Origin: Effrenium voratum
Lineage: Eukaryota > Sar > Dinophyceae > Suessiales > Symbiodiniaceae
NCBI GenBank assembly: GCA_963377175.1
Contig: CAUJNA010003294.1
Coordinates: 755,001-819,000, forward strand
DNA length: 64,000 bases
Direction of reading: 5' to 3'
Both the position numbers and the translations under genes were made by a program. A model generated the notes under the pieces. The model searched no databases. It saw only the letters and a program-made list of their open reading frames with translations, and was not told where the DNA came from. This document shows, one piece after another, positions 1 through 10,380 of the stretch (position 1 is the stretch's first letter; every line of letters begins with the position of its first letter).

Positions 1-445
1 GGGGGGGGAATGATTACGTCACTTCTTCGAGTTTGCTTGACAAGAACTTCTTTATTTCCTGTTTCTGTGGGGTGTGTGATGTTCTCTGTTAGTGTGCTGA
101 GCTGTCTTGTTTTGCTGTAGCTTGGTGTCAGAAGGCGTTCGTCTAGCGTTTGCCTTCATCGTCTTGCTGCGTTTGGCTGGCGTCTCGCATTGCTTCTCCA
201 CACACTCGGCGCTGGGTCCTTTCTTCACTGTTTGGCTGCCTTACTTGGACTCTCTTCTGGACGTCGCATGCCAACCAGCGGACCCCATCTCGTCCTTTGT
301 GTTTGCTGTCACGGTATGCCCACATAGGTTTCCGCTTGACTTTTCGGCTTTAGGCGCCTACGCTCCTTTCTTGTGGCCCACCTGGTGTGCATCCTGGAGT
401 CGTCATCTGCCGCGCCCTTGCTCTGCTTCCATCGGCGTGGCTTCT

Positions 446-496
446 GCTTGTTGGGCCTTGTCTCGTCGCGAAGCGACGAGACGAGGCCCAACAGGC
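446..496. repeat. 24-bp perfect-arm hairpin with GAA loop
   Basis: The left arm 446-469 and right arm 473-496 are reverse complements over 24 positions, with only two G/T wobbles (448/494 and 459/489). They are separated by the three bases GAA. The apex reads GCGAAGC, a sequence known as an unusually stable DNA mini-hairpin. No ORF or gene model needs this structure. It may be a small palindromic mobile element or a cruciform-forming site; which of these is unknown. Confidence 0.85.
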
Positions 497-522
497 TTGT
501 CTGGCTTACGTCTCGTCTCTGT

Positions 523-760
523 GGGTGAAGAACAGACTAAGGACCCCTTCCCCCCGTCGGCTTTTGAAAAGAGAGTTCATCATGCGGCTCCCAGGCAACA
601 TGCAGTCTTGAACCTGCCAGTGTGTTGCCTGCAACCGAAAAACCGACAAAGATTTTTGGGGAAATTTTTGGGTAAAGAGCAGACTAAGGACCCCTCCCCC
701 CCGTCGGCAATTGAAAAGAGAGTTCATCATGCGGTTCCCAGGCAACATGCAGTCTTGAAC
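523..760. repeat. Two diverged ~90-bp direct repeats (unit A)
   Basis: A ~90-bp unit at 523-612 recurs at 670-760 with about ten differences. Shared blocks include 'agactaaggacccc', 'gaaaagagagttcatcatgcgg' (split here by one variable base) and 'caggcaacatgcagtcttga'. The spacing is 147 bp. The continuous reading frame through this stretch (107-889) is most likely a by-product of the repeats, because it has no recognisable domain. Confidence 0.8.
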
Positions 761-764
761 ATGG

Positions 765-987
765 CAAAATCCTTGACACACGATAGTTGGGGGCTGGAAA
801 ATGAGCGTGCCAGTGGGATTCGGGAACGCAAGAAATTCTCATTGTCTCGGCCATTTTACATGAGGGACAAAATCCTTGACACACGATAGTTGGGGGCTGG
901 AAAAATGAGCTTCTGAAAGCAGCGTGCCAGTGAGATTCGGGAACGCAAGAAATTCCCCACTGTCTCGGCGCATTATACATGAGGGAC
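765..987. repeat. Two diverged ~105-bp direct repeats (unit B)
   Basis: A unit beginning 'caaaatccttgacacac' and ending 'catgagggac' occurs at 765-867 and again at 868-987. The second copy carries a short insertion after 'aaaaatgagc'. The units sit immediately downstream of repeat A, so 523-987 is an AABB tandem cluster. Confidence 0.8.
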
Positions 988-1082
988 AGACGGGGCTCTC
1001 CTTGTCATCCTTCCAAGGGCTTGCCACCAAACAGGCAGCGTGATTTCGGTAACAGCTAAGGAATTATTGAAATCGCTACGCG

Positions 1083-1889
1083 ATCCGCCGACGCCAATAA
1101 ATTGCGATGCATTTTAAGACCTTTTTCTTTTTCGTGGAAGTCTGAAAGTGCCACAACAAGGCCTTCTTTTTCAGTCAGGAAACATGTCCCAGATGCTGGG
1201 GATGTTGGAAATGCAAGGGGTGCAGCCACACAGCGTACAGGAACAGACCCGATCTTCGCATCCAACATTTCAAGACTTTCAGACACGCAAAATCGACGTA
1301 ACACAGAAAATACCAGAGATGTCGGGAATGCTGGGAATGCAGCCGGCTGGCCACAAAAAAATCCAAAAAACAAGGATTTGTTGATATTTCGAAAAAATCA
1401 ACCATCAAAAGCAGATACTAGCAACCCCCTTCAAATACCTTAAAAATAGACTTCCAACAGCACGATAATGCAGGGGATGTTTCGCAGTAACGGCTCCGTA
1501 CAGGTGGGGAGTTGCAAAAAACACTCATTTTTGCAAACAGTTCCTCAACGTATCACTGCACTTGGCCCCACCCAGGCCCCTAACAGGCCGATTCTAACAT
1601 CGCAAAACACCATTAGTATCTGCAAAAAAAGAGACAAATTCATGGCAGAAAGGTGGCAGATGATGCTGGGGATGCAGATCCTGCGCGTCAGGGGGAGCCC
1701 CCCCCCCTAGGCGAAACGCAGGTTTTTAGCAGGCAAGCCCCAAAAACACTTGAAAATTACAGGGTTTTGGACACCCAGCACACCATGCCCAAAAAATGGC
1801 AGCCCCAAAAGCCTTCGGCTTTGATGCGAGATCCGAAGGAAGACCAAGTTGCGGACTGCCATCTACACGCTCGACTGGCGTCGGCGGAT
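1083..1889. repeat. 14-bp inverted repeats bounding ~800 bp
   Basis: The 14-mer atccgccgacgcca at 1083-1096 is matched by its exact reverse complement at 1876-1889. The interval holds no convincing ORF. It does contain the recurring motif 'gatgctggggatg' (around 1192 and 1660). It could be the remains of a small non-autonomous element, but flanking target-site duplications were not found. Confidence 0.4.
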
Positions 1890-2210
1890 TAGGGGTCAGT
1901 TCCATTTTGGTTTGAGTTTCTTTGCCGTCGCACCAGCAAGCAGCATGTTTGCAGTCCCGCTTATGGGCCAAGCAAATGTCTTTGGCGGAGATTGCTCGAA
2001 GTAACGTGATTTTACATCACGGTGTCCTGTTTTCAGACTTCCGCAAATCAGCTCAGCGACGGGACGTGGGAAATCCGGGCAGGCGACCTATCCCACGGTG
2101 CCCGACCTGGCGCGCCTCGGCTTTGAGGACCGAGCAGGGTGGGCATGTGGACGGCCAAGCACCGAGGAGCTTGTCATTGGCCAAGGGCGAGGTGGACGAA
2201 GTTGCATACA

Positions 2211-2295
2211 TTGAGCTGGAGAGGTATCCTGCTCTGTTATGTCTATGATGTGTTTGAGCTGGAGAGTATCCTGCTCTGTTATGTCTATGATGTGT
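2211..2295. repeat. 43/42-bp tandem duplication
   Basis: A 43-bp unit starting 'ttgagctggagagg' at 2211-2253 is repeated at 2254-2295, differing only by one deleted g. It lies in DNA with no secure gene. Confidence 0.85.
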
Positions 2296-2299
2296 CCTT

Positions 2300-4160
2300 T
2301 CCTGTCACTGGCTCATACCTTCTGAATGACGCAAGGCTGCAAGAGATATGGAGCACCTCGTCACCCCACCCCGACTATGTCGTGCTGAGCTAAGAATGCT
2401 GGCGGGCTTTGTCGAGTTCAATCTTATGCTCTGAGATGGTCACTTTGAGGAAACCAGGTCATGCTTGGTTATATGCAGCTCAAGCCCCTTCTATTTTGGG
2501 CCAGATCCCAGGCTGCCCACAACATGCAGTTTGTGACAACTGCACGTCGCGCGCGGTGTGCTTGCCTCCCTTGCTAACAAGGTCCCTCCTGGAGAGGACT
2601 ACCGCTCCCGGTTTTTCTTCCACCTCAGGCAGAGGCGGGCATCTCAACATATCTCTCTATTTTTAAGGCAAACTCCCACGAGAATCTTGGGCTCTTGGGC
2701 AGAGGCGGGCAGAGCAGTTCTGGCAGGTACAAGAAGTACCATGAGCTGGCCATAGATGGCCCCTCGACAGACGCCTGATGCCTCAAGGTGCCCGCAGCTG
2801 AAGTCTCGGGCTGCGATGGTCCTGAAAGCCTGGACCTGGCACAGTGGCAAAGATCGGCCGAAAGGTTTCACCGTAGTCGAGCTTCAGCCCCACTGAAGCC
2901 AAGTCTCACCTTTGAAAGGCTCGCGTGCCTTGCAGACGTAAGGCTTGGAGAGTCAAACAAGTTGTGATGGTTCGGAGGCGGTCCGGGATGCATAACACAG
3001 CCCTGGGCAATATGCAGGAAATAGTATCGGTCTGATATTTCCTTTCCTGGGCAATATGCTTGGCTCGCAGCACCGGTCAGCATCATTTCCTTGGGTTGCA
3101 GCACGCACCGCACTGCTGGTGTGAGGCCTGGTCCGGTTTGAAACAGTGTCGCAGTGTCGCTTTAGTCGTCTCGGATTGTACGGACACGCGTCGAATGCAG
3201 CCGCATGTTGGCGGTAAGGGAGACAGCAAACAAAATCGGTTGTAGCTGCTCTTGGAGCCACTGTGTGGGGACTGGCTTTCCAATCATTTCCGATTCTCGG
3301 GCAGTCGTCAAAATGTGAGATGCTTGTTACGTGCTGTAGGCTTCCTGACTTGTCTGCAAGTTGGTTGCAGTTCTCCCTCCGGTGATGTAAAAGGACCACG
3401 TCGGCAACAGGATTGTGCTTGTTGCCTGCTTGTGCTTCTGCCGCCGCCGCAGCTGCTGCTGTTGTCGCTGCTGCTGTCGCTGCTACAACTTGAAACGGGG
3501 AAGGCGTCACTACCCGCAGGCGACGCCACTTGCTCCCGAGCCGAAGGCCATGTCCGCCATCACATCTACCGCCGGAGGAGCAGATTCGCTTGGCTTGAGC
3601 AAGGGTGACAGCTTGCTGCAGTGTTGAGGTACAGTTGCGTTCGTTTTGCCGGCCTTGCATTTTGATCTGGAGGCCTTGGTGTTCCTGCGTTGGTTTCCGC
3701 AGGAGTGGCTCTCCTGACCAACTCGCGAGCAGCACCAGTGGTGCCAGCTACAGGAAGGGTCACGCATCAGACACTGGCGTGTTGGGCATGAGTGTGGCTT
3801 CACATATACTTGCTTCAAACCGGTAAGTTGCAGTGTTTCAGGCAGGATTCATGTTGTTACTTCTGGGCGCTTGCTCGCCACTGGACCACTGGAGCGCAGG
3901 CGCAGCGGCTCGTGGTGGACTGCGGTATGGCGGATTGACAACACAGGTGCCTTGTCTCATCTGGACTCTTTGCAAGGCAGACAGCAGCATCTAGCTTGCA
4001 CCCAGGGGCTGCCAATGGCGCTGGGTGTGGCATCGCTTGCGGCCGGCGTGCGAAGGTGCGGTCTGGACTCCTTCGGAAACATGAACAGTTTTTCTTATTA
4101 GATGTGCCTTCTCCGAACTTGGTGACGCCGCGTTATTTCACATGCAGGGCAGCTTCCCGG
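2300..4160. other. No secure gene; CTG-rich patch
   Basis: Open frames exist on both strands here, for example a 260-codon frame on the minus strand at 2953-3735. None shows a domain, and they overlap in several frames. A GCTG/GCC-rich patch at 3437-3487 produces Ala or Leu runs in every frame. The part after about 3870 could be 5' sequence of the repeat-protein gene that follows. Confidence 0.4.
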
Positions 4161-4167
4161 AGGTGTC

Positions 4168-5856
4168 GTGCTGCTTGGAAGCATCATGGGCTGGATGGCA
4201 TCTTCAAGCAAAACTGAGCCCTGCAACTGTGTGAGCGAACTTCCCAAGGTCAGCCGCAAAGCCATCTCATCAAGAAGCTCAACACAGGGCCAATGCGGCA
4301 GAAAGACACAGTGCCTGCACCCTGACAAGCCCATGATGTTTGCCTGCGCGGACTGCCCTCGCCGCAACAGCAAGGCGGCCAGCGAGGACCTGGATGCCCA
4401 ACCTATGGCTGTGGCAGCGTTGGTGGGCGAGGAGGTGACCAGCAACGCATGCTGCAGGAAGACACAGTGCCTGCACCCTGACAAGCCCATGATGTTTGCC
4501 TGCGCGGACTGCCCTCGCCGCAACAGCAAGGCGGCAAGCGAGGACCTGGATGCCCAACCTATGGCTGTGGCAGCGTTGGTGGGCGAGGAGGTGACAAGCA
4601 ACGCATGCTGCAGGAAGACACAGTGCCTGCACCCTGACAAGCCCATGATGTTTGCCTGCGCGGACTGCCCTCGCCGCAACAGCAAGGCGGCCAGCGAGGA
4701 CCTGGATGCCCAACCTATGGCTGTGGCAGCGTTGGTGGGCGAGGAGGTGACAAGCAACGCATGCTGCAGGAAGACGCAGTGCCTGCACCCTGACAAGCCC
4801 ATGATGTTTGCCTGCGCGGACTGCCCTCGCCGCAACAGCAAGGCGGCCAGCGAGGACCTGGATGCCCAACCTATGGCTGTGGCAGCTGGCGAGGAGGTGA
4901 CAAGCAACGCATGCTGCAGGAAGACCCAGTGCCTGCACCCTGACAAGCCCATGATGTTTGCCTGCGCGGACTGCCCTCGCCGCAACAGCAAGGCGGCCAG
5001 CGAGGACCTGGATGCCCAACCTATGGCTGTGGCAGCATTGGTGGGCGAGGAGGTGACAAGCAACGCATGCTGCAGGAAGACACAGTGCCTGCACCCTGAC
5101 AAGCCCATGATGTTTGCTTGCGCGGACTGCCCTCGTCGCAACAGCAAGGCGGCCAGCGAGGACCTAGATGCCCAACCTATGGCTGTGGCAGCGTTGGTGG
5201 GCGAGGAGGTGACAAGCAACGCATGCTGCAGGAAAACCCAGTGCTTGCACCCTGACAAGCCCATGATGTTTGCTTGCGCGGACTGCCCTCGCCGCAACAG
5301 CAAGGCGGCCGGCGAGGACCTGGATGCCCAACCTTTGGCTGTGGCAGCGTTGGTGGGCGAGGAGGTGACAAGCAACGCATGCTGCAGGAAGACACAGTGC
5401 CTGCACCCTGACAAGCCCATGATGTTTGCTTGCGCGGACTGCCCTCGCCGCAGCAGCAAGGCGGCCAGCGAGGACCTAGATGCCCAACCTATGGCTGTGG
5501 CAGCATTGGTGGGCGAGGAGGTGACAAGCAGCGCATGCTGCAGGAAAACCCAGTGCTTGCACCCTGACAAGCCCATGATGTTTGCCTGCGCGGACTGCCC
5601 TCGCCGCAACAGCAAGGCGGCCAGCGAGGACCTGGATGCCCAACCTATGGCTGTGGCAGCGTTGGTGGGCGAGGAGGTGACAAGCAACGCATGCTGCAGG
5701 AAGACACAGTGCCTGCACCCTGACAAGCCCTTGATGTTTGCTTGTGCGGACTGCCCTCGTCGCAACAGCAAGGCGGCCAGCGAGGACCTGGATGCCCAGC
5801 CTATGGCTGTGGCAGCGTTGGTGGGCGAGGAGGTGACAAGCAACCTGTGCGGCTGA
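4168..5856 (+). CDS. Cys-rich protein of ten 52-residue tandem repeats
   Basis: The 562-codon frame opens at ATG 4168 with a ~42-residue unique N-terminus, then runs through ten near-identical 52-residue repeats, and stops at TGA 5854-5856. Each repeat carries five cysteines in the order CC-RKTQ-C-LHPDKPMMFA-C-AD-C, followed by an Asp/Glu-containing tail ending VGEEVTSNA. The antisense strand is also open, but base differences between repeats fall almost wholly at third positions of this + frame (for example ACA/ACG/ACC Thr, CTG/TTG Leu, GCC/GCT Ala, CGC/CGT Arg). The same changes are missense in the antisense frame. That pattern argues for real translation and selection on this strand. The closely spaced cysteines suggest metal binding or disulphides. 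I do not recognise the family. The start could lie in an upstream exon. No signal peptide or membrane segment is visible. Confidence 0.75.
   Translation: MLLGSIMGWMASSSKTEPCNCVSELPKVSRKAISSRSSTQGQCGRKTQCLHPDKPMMFACADCPRRNSKAASEDLDAQPMAVAALVGEEVTSNACCRKTQCLHPDKPMMFACADCPRRNSKAASEDLDAQPMAVAALVGEEVTSNACCRKTQCLHPDKPMMFACADCPRRNSKAASEDLDAQPMAVAALVGEEVTSNACCRKTQCLHPDKPMMFACADCPRRNSKAASEDLDAQPMAVAAGEEVTSNACCRKTQCLHPDKPMMFACADCPRRNSKAASEDLDAQPMAVAALVGEEVTSNACCRKTQCLHPDKPMMFACADCPRRNSKAASEDLDAQPMAVAALVGEEVTSNACCRKTQCLHPDKPMMFACADCPRRNSKAAGEDLDAQPLAVAALVGEEVTSNACCRKTQCLHPDKPMMFACADCPRRSSKAASEDLDAQPMAVAALVGEEVTSSACCRKTQCLHPDKPMMFACADCPRRNSKAASEDLDAQPMAVAALVGEEVTSNACCRKTQCLHPDKPLMFACADCPRRNSKAASEDLDAQPMAVAALVGEEVTSNLCG
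4294..5847 (+). repeat. 156-bp coding minisatellite, ten units
   Basis: There are ten head-to-tail units of 156 bp (52 codons). The fourth unit lacks 6 bp, an in-frame loss of Leu-Val. Non-synonymous changes are few: Met to Leu twice, Ser to Gly once and Asn to Ser twice. Unit length is a multiple of three, and so is the single indel. Confidence 0.95.
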
Positions 5857-5915
5857 CAAGTTCTTGACGTTGCCTGCGAAGACTTCCCACGCAGGTACAG
5901 GCTGACAGCGTTTCA
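5848..5915 (+). pseudogene. Degenerate eleventh repeat unit after the stop
   Basis: The sequence after the tenth unit still aligns with the start of a repeat ('ctgacaag', 'tgacgttgcctgcg', 'gacttccc', 'cgcaggtacag'), but many positions differ and a stop codon arises where intact units read 'cctgacaag' in frame. It appears to be a decayed unit at the array edge, which is usual for tandem arrays homogenised from the middle. Confidence 0.6.
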
Positions 5916-7631
5916 AGTTGGACAGCCGACAGCAGCATGAGCAAGTGGTAGACTTGGAGTTGTCACGTTTCTACTATTTTTGAATCTTTGCGAAGGCAGA
6001 GTTTGGTGTTACCTTTATGCTGTTTGGATTGTTTTTTTGACATTGACACTACAATAGGTTCTTCGCTTTGTGAGTCGCCTGCAAACAGGTTCTATCAACG
6101 GAGTTTAGATGCTAACAAATTCGTGCTTCCCTTTTTCATGCGATGTTCCATTCGTTTTGGCTGGCGCGGACTGCGCGAAGCGCACCTTGACTTCAATTGG
6201 ATGTCCTGTGTGGGACTGGTTGAGGATGCAGCCGTGCCCAGTAGTTTGTTGGAACTTGCGCAGTGATTCCAACTTTCAATCTTCAGCTGGCCAGTTCGGT
6301 TCTTGTGCATGCCAGGCATTCCTCTCCATACTGTTTGTGTGGTTCATGTGCGACTTTCTTCATCACCTACCCCCACTTTTAGACGAGGGGATGTTTGCGG
6401 CGGAGGCCATTTTCACTCGGCCAAGCTCAGTTTATGCAGATCTCCTGGCAGTTGTCGGGTAGATGACTGCTCCGCAGATGACGGCTTTGTCCAGGGTCAT
6501 TTTGGGATTTTGGAATGTATAGAGTGGGCAAATCCCACTTTCTGTAAACCTTGATTCCAGACCAGGTTGCATGATCGCAAAACGGCTCTAAACACCCGGT
6601 GCGCTTTCATGACAGAGGCATTCATGTGCCTGTGCGACTTTTCAAACAAGCAGCTGGCTCGAAGCTATCAAGAAAGAAGAGGTGCTACATATTTTACATA
6701 GCATGTTTGTTCCCTCGTACCCTTTTTGAGCTGCTTGCGCGGCATGCGAGCCACATGCTCTGGTAAGACTAAGCCCAGCTTTCCATGGAGGAAATCCATG
6801 ATGCATGCTGGAGAATCAGCGTGTGCGCGTATCGACACACAGCAAGAGGCTGGGGGCACGGAACAGGCGATGCTGGAGTGTGGTTTTCAATATGAACTCG
6901 GAGGCGTTCCAGGCGGGCTGATGGAAGTTGATCCAGTCGAGGATGGCAAGGCGGGGGTCTTCAGGTCTCTCAGGGTGTCAGCTTGGAGGCCTGCCATTTC
7001 GGACTTGGGTTTGGTACCCGTGTGCCCTTCTGGCGCAGACAAAAAAGGGCACCCTGTTGCCTGGCGCCTTGTGTTCGCGGCTGATGCCCCAAGATTGAGG
7101 GTCCCGGCAGCCTAGGAGTTGCATGTGCCGCTGCGGGACATGGTCCCAGAGCTACGAAGAAGGCATCCAGATTGGAGGCCGGCACTGGAGTGGACCCGCC
7201 CGAAAAAAAGGGGGACACCCGCCCTCCTGCAGTCAAACAAGTGGCGGAGTGTAGGTCCAAACGGTTGCTCCAGGACACAGGCGCATTGCGAATGGCCGCT
7301 GTTTTGTCGCTTTTTTTTCCTTCTTCGGAATTCAACAGGCGCCTCCTTAGCCCTCTGGGCTGGTTGGCCTTGGGGTGCAAGCGTTTTGCTTTGTCAAGGA
7401 CAATCTTGAGCTCTTGAACCGCAACATGTTTCAATGATTTGTTCGACCCGCATCCTTTCGCTAAAAGGGGTTTGCCGCAGCAGGGTCGGCATGCCGCCAA
7501 CCAAGTTGCCTAGCGTGTTCTCTAGGCAAACAGTTCAAGCATGGACAGTTCCACTGATTTTTGACCAGTTTGGCAGTTTTGAAACGCGCGCAATCGCGCC
7601 GTGACGGGACACACAGCAATGCTGTGGCCCC
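5916..7631. other. No recognisable gene
   Basis: Only short open frames without domain signatures are seen. The best coding-like stretch is 6860-7110 on the + strand, which remains unidentified. Confidence 0.4.
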
Positions 7632-8035
7632 CATGGAGAAAGAGAGGGAGGAGGGAGGAAGGGGAGGGAGGGGGGGGAGGGGAGGGAGAGGGAGGGAAGG
7701 GAGGGGAGGGAGAGAAGGGAGAGAAAGGAGGGAAGGGAAGGGAGGGAAGGGAAGGGAGGGAAGGGAGGGGGAGGGAAGGAAGGGAAGGGAAGGGAGGGAA
7801 GGGCGGGAGGGGGAGGGAGGGGGAGGAGGAAGGAGGGAAGGAGGGGAAGGGAGGGAAGGGGGGGAGGGAGGGAGGGAGGAGGGAGGGAGGGAAGGGAGGG
7901 AGGGAGGGAGGGAGGGAGGAGGGAGGGAGAGGGGAGGGAGGGGAGGGAGGAGGAGGGAGGGAGGGAGGAGGGAAGGGAGGGAGAGGGGAGGGAGGGAGGG
8001 GAGGAGAGGGAGGGAGGAGGGAGGGAGGGAGGGGA
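7632..8035. repeat. ~400-bp homopurine GGGA/GGGAA satellite
   Basis: About 400 bp consist almost only of G and A on the + strand, built from irregular gggagg/gggaagg units. Long open frames on both strands through this block are artefacts of the composition. Homopurine mirror sequences can form triplex (H-DNA) structures. Confidence 0.97.
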
Positions 8036-8460
8036 AGGCCTGGCATGCTAGTCTTGCCTGTTCTGCGAAGCGAATAGTCAGCAACATGAGATCGACGATT
8101 GCTTTTGGGAGGGCACACGCACACACTCACTCTGAACATTGACAGCGGGTTTGCTAGTGTTGTGCTGTTTGTCAACGTTGCTAATCATGTGACACGTCAT
8201 CCAGGTTCCTACGGCTAGTGCTCCCGGCTTCTTGCCCCTCTCCGCAGAAGGCGGCTGCTCTGCCGCAGCTAGCCGAACCCATGTGATTGCCGTGGTCATA
8301 GCAACTCGCTGCATGCTCAGCTTGTGCCCGGCCAACGGTCGAATCCAAGGAGCCATTCCCGATATCGTGGTTTTCTGTGCGGCCTCGGCCTCTTCCGGCC
8401 GAGAAGCAGCCTGATCAGGACTTGCGATTCTGAGATGCGTTGCTCTACGTCAACTGGGGA
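8036..8460. other. Spacer before acetyltransferase exons
   Basis: No coding signature is seen. A 7-bp inverted repeat (ctcggcc/ggccgag) lies near 8382-8401. The first exon of the following gene could be hidden here. Confidence 0.4.
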
Positions 8461-8466
8461 CTGGAG

Positions 8467-9629
8467 GATGTGGTGATCAGACCTGCAAGCAGCGAAGACC
8501 GAGTGGAGTGGGAGAAGCTTTTCAAGGAGTACCGGATCTCCCAGAACCTTGCCGTTGCCCACTAGATGTCAGAGTTTTGGGCCTTGAGCCTGTCCGTCAT
8601 CTTGAGACTTAAGACCCTAAGACGATGATCTGCGCAGTTGAGGATCCCTGGCGGGTCGCCACCCTTTGCTGAAGATGAGGTCGCTGCTGAGGCGGTGCCT
8701 TGGCTCCACCATGGCTCCACCATGGCTCCATGTGGCTCCATGTGGCTCCTCACCCGCTGTGGGTGTGACAGCTGCCGGCAACCAGACGTGAGGTGTGGCA
8801 GATGTGTGCCCACGGCTCCGACAGGCGGGGGCTTTCCAGGTCGCCCCCTCGCCGTCCACATTTGGTGCCGTCCCTCGCCCAGGAGCGGCCGGCTGCTGCT
8901 CGCCACGGCAGGCAGCATCCTGGGCGCAGCGCATTTGGTTCTGCAGCCGCGGCGTGATGGAGGTGCAGCTGTCAGCGCTTGCCACCGGCTTAGTGTGATG
9001 CACAGGCCTGCGCGGCTTCCTGAGCGATATTTTCGTGGCTCCTACAGCTGCCGGTGCCATGGCTGCACCCATAGGTCCCTTGTCTTCGAGAGTGGCCTTG
9101 TGTCTCCAGATCGCATTTACTGTATCAGCTATAGCATCACCATGGGCAGCTTCGTTCAGCAAGAGCTTGCATTCGTGTTTTATTGCACCTTCTCCTCTAC
9201 TCAGGCAAAGGTGTTGGTCGAGCCACTCGCCCGCAGATGCACGTCGCAATGTGCCATGCCATGCTGACCGCATTGGCAAGGAGCAGAGAGCAGACACTAT
9301 CCACGGCTAAAGGTGACAGTTGCATTCCATGGCGCGAGTTGTATTCGGATTCATTTGGAGTGCCACGCCATTGCCAAGGCTCTTTTCTCCAGCGTGCTCT
9401 CTGAGTGCCTTGCAGCAAACATGCCGGAGCTATGTTGGTTCTGCATCTCAGCCAACTCCAGTGCCGCCGGGCCGAAACTTGGTATTCCATTTGCCGTAGT
9501 GGTAATGCCACCCCACCTGCCCTTCGTGGCTCTAAGATTTGTGAGGCAATGTCGTTCTATGAGAACCTCGGCTTCAAGCCAACGACTGCCACCGTGTGGC
9601 AGTACCCAGAAATGTACGCGAGCGCATGA
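8467..9629 (+). CDS. GNAT-family N-acetyltransferase (split gene, incomplete model)
   Basis: Exons read as a GCN5-related acetyltransferase, which moves an acetyl group from acetyl-CoA to an amine. The N-terminal exon from 8467 gives VVIRPASSEDRVEW..LFKEYR, the usual IRPA opening. Exon 9006-9053 gives RGFLSDIFVAPTAA (the beta-4 strand). Exon 9205-9221, only 17 nt, gives GKGVGR, the acetyl-CoA pyrophosphate-binding loop. Exon 9379-9462 gives the alpha-3/beta-5 segment ALFSSVLSECLAANMPEL. Exon 9546-9629 gives AMSFYENLGFKP, the C-terminal FYxxxGF motif, and stops at TGA 9627-9629. Junctions 9054-9204 (GT-AG), 9222-9378 (GC-AG) and 9463-9545 (GC-AG) keep the frame. About 60 residues between the first exon and 9006 were not found, and the start codon is not placed. 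The substrate is unknown. Confidence 0.75.
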
Positions 9630-9757
9630 CTCGGTCCTATCTCCCGAGCTTTGTACTTCACGACTCGAAACACCCGACGCTGGCGCGTATGGGCATCGAG
9701 AGTGCAGCCACCATGTGTGAAGGCCTCGCGCAGGCCTTCTCCACAACAAGGGCCTGA
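9602..9757 (+). CDS. Short coding-like stretch overlapping the acetyltransferase end
   Basis: A frame different from the acetyltransferase exon reads through ATG 9626 to TGA 9755-9757 and contains YLPSFVLHDSKHPTLARMG and ESAATMCEGLAQAF. Codon choice (GAG, GGC, CTC, GCC) looks like that of the real exons nearby. It may be an exon of another gene or an alternative 3' end. I do not recognise the product. Confidence 0.35.
   Translation, partial: VPRNVRERMTRSYLPSFVLHDSKHPTLARMGIESAATMCEGLAQAFSTTRA
9719..9739. repeat. 8-bp-stem inverted repeat
   Basis: gaaggcct and aggccttc flank a five-base loop cgcgc. It lies inside the coding-like stretch above, so it may be incidental. Confidence 0.5.
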
Positions 9758-10380
9758 CTTTAAGGGCCGAAGGGCTGGTCGAGGATGGTCCTTGCTGCAA
9801 GTGTCTTGCCGGTGAGTGAGCTGGGGGGCGGCCGTGAGAGAAAGAGGCGTCGCCCGGAAGCGGACGTCAAGCATGCTGCAAGGGCCTACCTTTGTGCTCT
9901 TGTCCTTTGGGCCTTTGATCTCAAGTTGGCAAATATCCAGCGGCCACACAACTCACATCGCAACTTGCCACACAGCAAGGAATCTGTTGGAATCTGGCTT
10001 AAGTGCAGCCAGCTACTGATAGCAAGCGGATATGTCTTTCTCGCTTGGGGGCAGCCCTGCACAGCAACCAAAGTCTTTCTGTTGTGTCCCGAAGCCAGCC
10101 AGCATCTTTAGGAACAGGTGCACACAAGCTGCCCTCACTAAGTGAATTCATGGCATCTTTCTCCAAATCATCATCAAAGGCCTGGACAATTGGCGGCATC
10201 ATGTTCAAGTCATGAAGGTTGGCGTCGGTTTTTCCATAGCTATTAGTGTGGAACGCCTGCTTCTGCATTTTGGCTTAGTTTGCCAACGGTGCTCGGGTTT
10301 GCTTGGTTCCAGGCTGGCACTGGCGTGGGGGGCGGCGGCTGGTCAAAGGCAAAGCACCAGGCTGTTGGGGGAGGCCGGCC
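9758..10380. other. Spacer without a recognised gene
   Basis: No domain-bearing frame is found. The stretch separates the acetyltransferase and the DRG-type GTPase. Confidence 0.4.

Noticed and set aside
2953..3735. 260-codon minus-strand frame with an Ala run
   Set aside because: The Ala run comes from a GCTG-rich patch. Competing frames on + are equally open and no family is recognisable.
4098..5843. 581-codon frame on the minus strand across the 156-bp repeats
   Set aside because: It is open only because the repeat unit is open in several frames. Differences between units are silent in the + frame but change residues in this one.
4294..5847. CRISPR-like array
   Set aside because: The units are contiguous 156-bp coding repeats without spacers, in a eukaryotic setting.
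7461..8175. Long Pro/Leu/Ser- and Gly/Glu/Arg-rich frames on both strands
   Set aside because: They are products of the homopurine satellite. The same happens at 41038-41627 and at 53037-53650.
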